NCBI GenBank assembly: GCA_014359685.1
Contig: JACIYY010000289.1
Location: 1 to 6,351 of the forward strand
Direction of reading: 5' to 3'
From: Porphyrobacter sp.
Lineage (GTDB): Bacteria > Pseudomonadota > Alphaproteobacteria > Sphingomonadales > Sphingomonadaceae
DNA length: 6,351 nt
Numbering within the stretch: the first letter of the stretch is position 1; each line of letters opens with the position of its first letter. Positions 1-5,322 of the stretch are shown one piece after another. The notes beneath the pieces were generated by a model that did not search any database, had not been told where the DNA came from, and worked only from the letters and a program-made list of their open reading frames with translations. The position numbers were made by a program, and so were the translations under genes.

Positions 1-336
1 CGGGGCGAGCGCGACCCCGTCCACATCGATGCCGGCGATCGCGTAGCGAGGGTCGAGGTCGAAGGCGAGACGGTCCAGCGGCGCCGTGGCGCGCACAATG
101 TAATGCGCGGCGCCGGCCACGGTGCGGCTGGCCGGATCGACGGTGAAGGACAGCGCCAGCGCGGGCAGGGTCATCGCCGCGCGCACCGGATCGAGCGGCA
201 GCCCGCTCTGCGCGGTGCGCGGGGCGAGCGGAGCGAGTTCGGGCGATTCCTGCGCGGCGGCGGATGAGGTCGGCGAGCACAGGCCCGCTGCGGCGAGCGC
301 GAGGAGCGCGCAGCGACCGGCGGCGCGGCGGGTCAC
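1..336 (-). CDS. M1-family metallopeptidase (aminopeptidase N-like), N-terminal part, exported; runs off the left edge
   Basis: The 112 visible codons form the start of a probable secreted zinc aminopeptidase; the catalytic HExxH domain would lie beyond the window. Residues 1-28 look like a Sec signal peptide: Arg-rich start (RRAAGR), an Ala/Leu core at about 9-19, and a likely cut after SAAA before QES. Residues about 60-110 (LALSFTVDPASRTVAG, then APLDRLAFDLDP and IAGIDVDGVAL) resemble the first beta-sheets of the M1 N-terminal domain as I know it from sphingomonads. The start is a GTG at 336: the frame opens only after the clpA stop (390-388, same frame) and contains no ATG before it. No strong ribosome-binding site is seen. 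It lies 51 bases downstream of clpA on the same strand, so co-transcription is possible. C20 is not a lipobox cysteine, because Leu rather than Gly/Ala precedes it. Family call is by eye; substrate unknown. Confidence 0.72.
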   Translation of the reverse strand, partial: MTRRAAGRCALLALAAAGLCSPTSSAAAQESPELAPLAPRTAQSGLPLDPVRAAMTLPALALSFTVDPASRTVAGAAHYIVRATAPLDRLAFDLDPRYAIAGIDVDGVALAP

Positions 337-387
337 CGCCGGCCGCCCGCCATCGCCATCGCGCGCCCATCGGGTGGGGACAGCAGC

Positions 388-2748
388 TCAGCCCTCGCCG
401 GTATCCTCGCCCGCCTCGACGCCGCTCCTGGCGCCTTTGCGTCGACGGCCCGGACGGGGGGCCTTGGGGGCCGCCGGCGTCAGCTCGAACGACAGTTTGT
501 CGTCCTTGAGGCTGACATGGACCTCGCCCCCGGCATTGAGCTTGCCGAACAGCAGCTCTTCGGCCAGCGGCTGCTTGACCTTGTCCTGGATCAGCCGCGC
601 CATCGGCCGCGCGCCCATCAGCCTGTCGTAGCCGCGCTTGCCCAGCCAGGTGCGCGCATTGCTGTCGAACTGGATGTGGACGTTCTGTTCGGCCAGTTGC
701 AGCTCCAGCTGGAGGATGAACTTGTCGACCACGCGGCTGACCGTCTCCATCGCCAGATAATCGAACGGGACGATCGCATCGAGGCGGTTGCGGAATTCGG
801 GGGTGAACATCTTCTTCACCGCCTCCTCGCTCGCTTCCACCTTGGCGCCCGCGCCGAAGCCGATCCCCTGCCGCGCCGCATCGGCCGCGCCGGCATTGGT
901 GGTCATGATCAGCACCACGTTGCGGAAATCGACCGTCTTGCCGTGGTGATCGGTCAGCTTGCCGTGGTCCATCACCTGCAACAGGATGTTGAACAGATCC
1001 GGGTGCGCCTTCTCGATCTCGTCCAGCAGCAGCACGCAATGCGGATGCTGGTCGATGGCATCGGTCAAGAGGCCGCCCTGGTCATAGCCGACATAGCCCG
1101 GAGGGGCACCGATCAGGCGGCTGACCGAATGCCGCTCCATATATTCGGACATGTCGAACCGCTTCAGCTCGATCCCCATGATGCTGGCCAGCTGGCGCGC
1201 GACCTCGGTCTTGCCGACGCCGGTGGGGCCGGAGAACAGGAAGCTGCCGATCGGCTTGTCGGGATCGCGCAAGCCGGCGCGCGACAGCTTCATCGCGGTG
1301 GAGAGCACCGCAATGGCGTTGTCCTGCCCGAACACCACGCGCTTGAGATCCTTTTCCAGCGTGGCGAGCGCGGCGCGATCGTCCCTGCTGACCGATTTGG
1401 GGGGGATGCGCGCCATGGTGGCGATCACCGCCTCGATCTCGCGGCTGGTGATCTTCTTCTTCCGCTTGGACGGGGGGACCAGCATCTGCATCGCGCCGAC
1501 CTCGTCGATCACGTCAATCGCCTTGTCGGGCAGCTTGCGGTCATTGATGTAGCGCGCGCTCATCTCCACGGCGGTCTTGATCGCGTCGGGCGTGTACTTG
1601 ACCTTGTGGTGCTCCTCGAAGGCGGAGCGCAGGCCGCGCAGGATCTTGACCGTATCCTCCACGCTCGGCTCGTTCACGTCGATCTTCTGGAAGCGGCGCA
1701 GCAGCGCGCGATCCTTTTCGAAGTGGTTGCGGAATTCCTTGTAGGTGGTTGAACCGATGCAGCGGATCGCGCCGCTCGACAAGGCCGGCTTCAGCAGGTT
1801 GGAGGCGTCCATCGCCCCGCCGCTGGTCGCGCCGGCGCCGATGACGGTGTGGATCTCGTCGATGAACAGCACCGCGTCGGGCATCTTCTCCAGTTCGGAG
1901 ACGACCTGCTTCAACCGCTCCTCGAAATCGCCGCGATAGCGGGTGCCGGCCAGCAGCGCGCCCATGTCGAGCGAGTAGATGACCGCGTCCTCCAGCACCT
2001 CGGGCACCTCGCCCTCCACGATCTTGCGCGCCAGCCCTTCGGCGATGGCGGTCTTGCCGACGCCTGGATCGCCGACATAGAGCGGGTTGTTCTTGGACCG
2101 GCGGCACAGGATCTGCACCGTGCGGTCGACCTCCGCCGCGCGCCCGATCAGCGGGTCGACCTTGCCGTCCAGCGCCTTCTTGTTGAGGTTGACGCAGAAC
2201 TGGTCGAGGGCCGAATCCTTCTTGTTGGCGGCGCCCTTCTCGGGCTTCTCGTCAGCCTTGGCCTCCGGCTCGTCGGCGCCGGAGGGCGTGCGGTGTTCGA
2301 CCGGGCGGCCACCCTTGCCGATGCCGTGGCTGACGAAGCTAACCGCATCCAGCCGGCTCATATCCTGCTGCTGCAGGAAATAGACCGCGTAGCTGTCGCG
2401 TTCGGAGAACAGAGCGACCAGCACGTTGGCGCCGGTGACGGTGTCCTTGCCGCTGGACTGGACGTGGAGGATCGCGCGCTGGATCACCCGCTGGAACCCG
2501 GCGGTGGGCTGGGGATCGGTGCCGTCCTCGGTCCGGAGCGACTGGTATTCCTGGTCGAGATACTGCCGCACGGCGCTGCCAAGTTCGCCGAGCTCCACGC
2601 CGCAGCCGATCATCACTTCGGATGCGTCCGGGTCTTCCACCAGCGCCAGCAACAGGTGCTCGAGCGTCGCATATTCGTGCTTGCGATCGGTCGCGTTCTG
2701 CAGCGCGGAGTGGAGGGTCTTCTCGAGGCTCTGGGCGAAGCTGGGCAT
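388..2748 (-). CDS. clpA: ClpA, ATP-dependent Clp protease ATP-binding subunit
   Basis: AAA+ unfoldase that forms a hexamer, captures substrates and threads them into the ClpP peptidase in the cytoplasm. The 786 residues compare with about 758 in E. coli. Order of parts: Clp N domain with two repeats (about 1-145, including EYATLEHLLLALVEDP); a charged Lys/Glu/Ala linker (about 150-180); D1 with Walker A GDPGVGKT (226-233), pore loop around YRGDFEERLK (271-280), Walker B FIDE (295-298) and Arg-finger region RRF (351-353); a basic KRKKK joint (428-432); D2 with Walker A GPTGVGKT (507-514), pore loop GYVG (551-554), Walker B LLDE (574-577), ClpP-docking tripeptide IGF (629-631) and sensor-2 GARP (712-715). 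The absence of the long middle coiled coil of ClpB, plus the IGF loop, makes this ClpA. All ATPase motifs are intact. The last 28 or so residues are a Pro/Arg/Lys then Glu/Gly-rich tail of low complexity. Start: the ATG at 2748 gives the standard MPSFAQSLEKTLH opening. clpS is not adjacent. Confidence 0.97.
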   Translation of the reverse strand: MPSFAQSLEKTLHSALQNATDRKHEYATLEHLLLALVEDPDASEVMIGCGVELGELGSAVRQYLDQEYQSLRTEDGTDPQPTAGFQRVIQRAILHVQSSGKDTVTGANVLVALFSERDSYAVYFLQQQDMSRLDAVSFVSHGIGKGGRPVEHRTPSGADEPEAKADEKPEKGAANKKDSALDQFCVNLNKKALDGKVDPLIGRAAEVDRTVQILCRRSKNNPLYVGDPGVGKTAIAEGLARKIVEGEVPEVLEDAVIYSLDMGALLAGTRYRGDFEERLKQVVSELEKMPDAVLFIDEIHTVIGAGATSGGAMDASNLLKPALSSGAIRCIGSTTYKEFRNHFEKDRALLRRFQKIDVNEPSVEDTVKILRGLRSAFEEHHKVKYTPDAIKTAVEMSARYINDRKLPDKAIDVIDEVGAMQMLVPPSKRKKKITSREIEAVIATMARIPPKSVSRDDRAALATLEKDLKRVVFGQDNAIAVLSTAMKLSRAGLRDPDKPIGSFLFSGPTGVGKTEVARQLASIMGIELKRFDMSEYMERHSVSRLIGAPPGYVGYDQGGLLTDAIDQHPHCVLLLDEIEKAHPDLFNILLQVMDHGKLTDHHGKTVDFRNVVLIMTTNAGAADAARQGIGFGAGAKVEASEEAVKKMFTPEFRNRLDAIVPFDYLAMETVSRVVDKFILQLELQLAEQNVHIQFDSNARTWLGKRGYDRLMGARPMARLIQDKVKQPLAEELLFGKLNAGGEVHVSLKDDKLSFELTPAAPKAPRPGRRRKGARSGVEAGEDTGEG

Positions 2749-2933
2749 GATGGGCTGTTCCGTCTGTTCTCGTGCTGTCCGAAGGGTCTATTCTTGGTGT
2801 CGGCGTGTCTGGTTACCGGGCCGGCGCGCCGGATGCGCGCCGGATTGCTGCCTGCGGGCTGATGCCAATATGGTGCGCGGCGAGGCGATTGCGAGATGGC
2901 CACCCGGGCCCTTCGCCGCCGTCCCCGCGCGCA
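2749..2933 (-). promoter_or_regulatory. Intergenic leader upstream of clpA (promoter region, not resolved)
   Basis: This gap of 185 bases lies between the stop of the DUF1192 gene and the start of clpA, both on the minus strand. I see no gene in it. On the minus strand a weak GGAA lies about 9 bases before the clpA ATG, and the leader carries three ACAG words (GGACAG, GAACAG, GAACAG) within about 30 bases. The stretch nearer clpA (about 2755-2815) is less GC-rich than the rest and is the likeliest promoter position. I find no convincing -35/-10 pair and no clear heat-shock sigma-32 motif. No hairpin followed by a T run is evident after DUF1192, so read-through into clpA is possible. Confidence 0.35.
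2821..2832. repeat. Perfect 12-bp palindrome CCGGCGCGCCGG
   Basis: CCGGCGCGCCGG equals its own reverse complement. The right half recurs at once as GCGCGCCGG after a short spacer (to about 2843). It lies in the gap between DUF1192 and clpA, roughly 75 bases upstream of the clpA start. It could be part of a structure at the end of the DUF1192 transcript or an operator, but in DNA this rich in GC such palindromes arise by chance. Confidence 0.3.
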
Positions 2934-3152
2934 TCAGCCGGGATCCCGGGATCGGAACAGGGTGTCCGCCAAGGCCCGGTGGTCGGCCGCCCGGGCATGG
3001 TGCGCGCGGACACGGGCGATCTCCGCTTCGAGCAGGCGGATGCGCTCCAGCAGCTCGGCCTGCGAATAGCTGTCGAGCACCTCGCCGGAAAGGCGGCTCG
3101 CGGCCCCGAGTTCATCACCCGGCCCGCGCCTGCGGGGGAGATCGTCCTCCAT
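2934..3152 (-). CDS. DUF1192 family small protein
   Basis: This 72-residue protein begins MEDDLPRRRGPGDELG, the typical opening of the DUF1192 family of small alphaproteobacterial proteins. The middle (about 27-50, SYSQAELLERIRLLEAEIARVRA) is a Leu/Ile/Glu/Arg heptad pattern that predicts one short coiled coil. The C-terminal part (RAADHRALADTLFRSRD) fits the family's usual Ala/Phe-containing end. There is no signal peptide or membrane segment; molecular function is unknown. The ATG at 3152 is the first start in the frame, and an in-frame TGA lies 21 bases upstream. A GGAGGTG at 3173-3167 is some 16 bases from the ATG, which is too far for a normal ribosome-binding site (see findings). The gene is divergent from the quinone oxidoreductase at 3238, a neighbourhood I recall from other alphaproteobacteria. 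Confidence 0.88.
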   Translation of the reverse strand: MEDDLPRRRGPGDELGAASRLSGEVLDSYSQAELLERIRLLEAEIARVRAHHARAADHRALADTLFRSRDPG

Positions 3153-3237
3153 TGCATCGCAACATTCACCTCCGTCCGCTTGCTGTCAATGGTGCGACTC
3201 CGTAGGCCCGTCGAGGAGCGAGAATGGAGCACAGACG
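3153..3237. promoter_or_regulatory. Divergent promoter region between DUF1192 gene and quinone oxidoreductase gene
   Basis: Eighty-five bases separate two divergent starts, so promoters for both directions must lie here or within the genes. For the minus-strand gene a perfect -35 TTGACA lies at 3189-3184. With a 17-base spacer it is followed by a weak -10, AATGTT (3166-3161). That would place the transcript start at about 3155-3152, almost on the ATG. For the plus-strand gene only weak candidates are seen (TTGCTG at 3180-3185, no good -10). Assignment is by eye. Confidence 0.45.
3226..3229 (+). promoter_or_regulatory. Ribosome-binding site of the quinone oxidoreductase gene
   Basis: GGAG with 8 bases before the ATG at 3238 decides this start. 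The later in-frame ATGs at 3262 and 3265 have no comparable site, although family members often begin near that point, at MMAVAIAAPGGPE. Confidence 0.6.
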
Positions 3238-4281
3238 ATGAACGAAAGCATACCGGACACCATGATGGCGGTCGCCATCGCCGCGCCCGGCGGGCCGGAG
3301 AACCTGGTGCCGGAGACGCGGCCCGTGCCCCACCCGGGCGTGGGCGAGGTGCTGATCGCCACCCGCTTCGCCGGCGTCAACCGGCCCGACGTGGCGCAGC
3401 GGCTCGGCCGCTATCCGCCGCCGCCCGGCGCCTCCGACCTGCCGGGGCTGGAGATCGCCGGCACGGTGGCGGCAATCGGCGAGGGCGTGCCCGCCGAGCG
3501 GCTGGGCGAGGCGGTGTGTGCGCTGGTGACGGGCGGCGGCTATGCCGAATATTGCCTCGCCAAGGCGGATCACTGTCTGAGCGTGCCCGAGGCTCTGCCG
3601 CTGGAGGAGGCCGCGGCGCTGCCCGAAACGCTGTTCACCGTCTGGCACAACGTGTTCGAGCGCGGCGGCGCCAAGGCTGGCGAGACGCTGCTGGTGCATG
3701 GCGGCACCAGCGGGATCGGCACGATGGCGATCCGGCTTGGCAAGCTGCGCGGGCTGACGGTGATCGTGACCTGCGGATCGGATGACAAATGCGCGGCCGC
3801 GCGGGCGATCGGCGCCGATCACGCGATCAACTATCGCACGCAGGATTTTGTCGATGCGGTTGCCGCGATCACCGGCGGTGCGGGCGTGGCGGTGGTGCTG
3901 GACATGGTGGCGGGCGACTACACGCAGCGCAATTGCGACTGCCTGGCCCCGGACGGGCGGCTGGTGACGATCGCCACGCTGGGTGGCGCGATCGCGACGA
4001 TCCACATGGGCAAGCTGATGGTCAAGCGGCTGGTGCTGACCGGATCGACTCTGCGCCCCCGGCCCGACGCGGTGAAGGCCGGGATCGCCGCCAGCCTGCG
4101 GCGCGAGGTCTGGCCGCTGGTCGCCGAGGGTCGGCTGCGCCCGGTGATGGACCGGATCTATCCGCTGGCCGAGGCGGCCGCCGCACATGCCCGGATGGAG
4201 GCCGGCGAGCATATCGGCAAGATCGTGCTGGCGACGGCGGCAGCAGACGCGGGGGCTGGCCGGACGTTCAGGGCAGACTGA
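3238..4281 (+). CDS. NAD(P)H:quinone oxidoreductase, PIG3 type (zinc-free MDR superfamily)
   Basis: A probable cytoplasmic NADPH-dependent quinone reductase of 347 residues. The N-terminal GroES-like part (about 10-125) carries the family pattern GVNRPDVAQRLGRYPPPPGA (46-65) and GLEIAGTVAAIG (70-81). The Rossmann part carries the nucleotide-binding loop HGGTSGIG (154-161) with GADHAINYR (192-200). The C-terminal part has GSTLRPR (269-275), MDRIYPL (304-310) and HIGKIVL (325-331), all as in human TP53I3/PIG3 and bacterial homologues. The zinc ligands of alcohol dehydrogenases are absent, as expected of quinone reductases. The closing 15 or so residues (AAADAGAGRTFRAD) extend past the conserved end. 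The start at 3238 rests on a GGAG site; initiation at 3262 would remove eight non-conserved residues. It stands alone on the plus strand, and the AT-rich gap after it suggests the next unit has its own promoter. The natural quinone substrate cannot be told from sequence. Confidence 0.93.
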   Translation: MNESIPDTMMAVAIAAPGGPENLVPETRPVPHPGVGEVLIATRFAGVNRPDVAQRLGRYPPPPGASDLPGLEIAGTVAAIGEGVPAERLGEAVCALVTGGGYAEYCLAKADHCLSVPEALPLEEAAALPETLFTVWHNVFERGGAKAGETLLVHGGTSGIGTMAIRLGKLRGLTVIVTCGSDDKCAAARAIGADHAINYRTQDFVDAVAAITGGAGVAVVLDMVAGDYTQRNCDCLAPDGRLVTIATLGGAIATIHMGKLMVKRLVLTGSTLRPRPDAVKAGIAASLRREVWPLVAEGRLRPVMDRIYPLAEAAAAHARMEAGEHIGKIVLATAAADAGAGRTFRAD

Positions 4282-4290
4282 CAAATGTCA
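4279..4290. repeat. Inverted repeat TGACA-AA-TGTCA
   Basis: Two perfect 5-base arms with a 2-base spacer; the left arm overlaps the stop codon of the quinone oxidoreductase gene. An ACTGAC word occurs at 4277-4282 and again at 4303-4308, each shortly followed by AAATG. TGTCA returns at 4327-4331. The arrangement suggests a regulator site, but the arms are short. Confidence 0.35.
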
Positions 4291-4385
4291 TACAGTCGCA
4301 CAACTGACTGCAAAATGAGAATCTGCTGTCACATAATGCAGGTACAGCCGGCCTATCGACGAAGTTGGGGCCGGAGCCGACGCCG
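4282..4385 (+). promoter_or_regulatory. AT-rich promoter region of the PlcP-like/GT4 unit, with PHO-box-like half-sites
   Basis: The stretch 4282-4340 is about 41% GC (24 of 59 bases) within otherwise very GC-rich DNA, the strongest non-coding signal in the window. A -10 candidate CATAAT (4332-4337, five of six matches to TATAAT) would give a leader of about 40 bases before the ATG at 4386. No good -35 sits at 16-18 bases; the best, CTGACT (4304-4309), is too far, which is a pattern seen in activator-dependent promoters. Words like the PhoB half-site CTGTCAT occur as ATGTCAT (4285-4291) and CTGTCAC (4326-4332). They are not arranged as the standard direct repeat of 11-base period, so a functional PHO box is unproven. 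Confidence 0.5.
4373..4376 (+). promoter_or_regulatory. Ribosome-binding site deciding the PlcP-like start
   Basis: GGAG lies 9 bases before the ATG at 4386 and supports that start. The in-frame TTG at 4365 would add seven residues (MGPEPTP) and would place this GGAG inside the gene, so it is less likely. Confidence 0.6.
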
Positions 4386-5300
4386 ATGCTGCAATCGTAC
4401 CTCGATGGGGAGTTTGGCCACAGCGGCACCGTCTCGCCTTTCCCGGGGTTCGATCCCCGGCAGGAGCTGTCGGTGCCCGAGCCGGCGACCGAGGGGCGGC
4501 GTCGCTATCGCACCATCTGGATCAGCGACGTGCATCTTGGCACCAAGGGCTGCAATGCCGAGCTGCTGATCGACTTCCTCGACAATGTCGACAGCGACAC
4601 GATGTATCTGGTCGGCGACATCATCGACGGCTGGCGGCTGAAGAAGAAGTTCTACTGGCCCGCGACCCACAACGACATCGTCTGGCGAATCCTGAAGCGC
4701 GCCCGGCGCGGCACCCGCATCGTCTATATCCCCGGCAACCATGACGAGATGTTCCGGCAGTTCACCGGCCTCAATTTCGGCGGCGTCGAGATCCGTCGCG
4801 CGGCGTTCCACGACACCGCCGACGGCCGCCGGCTGATGGTGCTGCATGGCGACGAGTTCGACACCGTGATGCTGGCCCATCGCTGGCTGGCCTATATCGG
4901 CGATGCGGCCTACACCGCGATGATGGAGCTGAACCGCTGGGTCAACGCGATCCGGCGGCGGCTGGAGCTGCCCTATTGGTCGCTGTCCAAGATGGCCAAG
5001 CACAAGGTCAAGAACGCGGTCGAGTTCATCTCCAAATATGAGGAGGTGGTGGCCCGCGCCGCCGCCCAGCGCGGGGTCGATGGGGTGGTGTGCGGGCACA
5101 TCCACACCGCCGAGTTCCGCGACATCGACGGCATCGAATACTGGAACGACGGCGACTGGGTGGAAGGCTGCAACGCGCTGGTCGAACATGCCGACGGGCG
5201 GATGGAAATCCTCCACTGGCCCGACGAGATCGCCCGGCGCCACCGACCGGTCGAGGCCGCCGCGCCGGCGCCCGGCGTGCCGATCGCCGCAGCGGCCTGA
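4386..5300 (+). CDS. plcP: Calcineurin-like metallophosphoesterase, PlcP-type phospholipase C (also annotated as UDP-2,3-diacylglucosamine diphosphatase-like)
   Basis: A 304-residue two-metal phosphoesterase. Metal-binding motifs are all present: DVH (48-50), GDIIDGW (77-83), GNHDE (117-121), LHGDEFD (153-159) and GHIH (237-240). Residues 1-40 are a non-conserved Pro/Glu/Arg-rich lead-in. The tail after about 288 is Ala/Pro-rich. There is no signal peptide, so it should act at the cytoplasmic side of the membrane. The stretch ISDVHLGTKGCNAELLIDFL with YLVGDIIDGWRLKKKFYWP matches my memory of the PlcP group of Sinorhizobium and Agrobacterium. That enzyme cleaves phospholipids to diacylglycerol and a phosphoalcohol under phosphate limitation. 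Automated annotation often calls such proteins LpxH-like, but at 304 residues it is longer than true LpxH (about 240). The downstream GT4 gene strengthens the PlcP reading, since it could use the diacylglycerol. The metallophosphoesterase family is certain; the PlcP role is inferred from motifs and neighbour. Confidence 0.85.
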   Translation: MLQSYLDGEFGHSGTVSPFPGFDPRQELSVPEPATEGRRRYRTIWISDVHLGTKGCNAELLIDFLDNVDSDTMYLVGDIIDGWRLKKKFYWPATHNDIVWRILKRARRGTRIVYIPGNHDEMFRQFTGLNFGGVEIRRAAFHDTADGRRLMVLHGDEFDTVMLAHRWLAYIGDAAYTAMMELNRWVNAIRRRLELPYWSLSKMAKHKVKNAVEFISKYEEVVARAAAQRGVDGVVCGHIHTAEFRDIDGIEYWNDGDWVEGCNALVEHADGRMEILHWPDEIARRHRPVEAAAPAPGVPIAAAA

Positions 5301-5322
5301 GGAGCGGAACGCGCCACCCCGC

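Noticed and set aside
174..370. ATG starts at 370 and 359 (minus) for the peptidase
   Set aside because: The frame from 359 stops after eight codons. The frame from 370 is not the one that encodes the M1-like residues and signal peptide.
330..390. Rho-independent terminator between clpA and the peptidase gene
   Set aside because: Only a short CCC-GAT-GGG stem is possible and there is no T run on the minus strand, so no terminator is called.
122..631. A 169-residue plus-strand frame at the left end
   Set aside because: It is Ser/Ala/Pro/Arg low complexity and runs across both the peptidase and the end of clpA on the other strand.
517..2862. Long plus-strand frames opposite clpA (411 residues at 517-1752 and 337 residues at 1849-2862)
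   Set aside because: They are rich in Ala, Gly, Arg, His and Asp/Gln runs typical of the reverse strand of a GC-rich gene, match no family I know, and lie opposite an unmistakable ClpA.
2813..3232. A 139-residue minus-strand frame overlapping DUF1192
   Set aside because: It overlaps the well-conserved DUF1192 protein in another frame and has no family features.
3166..4284. A 372-residue minus-strand frame opposite the quinone oxidoreductase gene
   Set aside because: Composition (His/Arg/Gln/Asp rich, no motifs) marks it as a shadow. The plus-strand protein has complete family motifs over the same bases.
4285..4302. A full PHO box starting at ATGTCAT
   Set aside because: Only about half of the 18 positions match the consensus I know, and the second half-site does not resemble CTGTCA. 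Kept only as a half-site observation.
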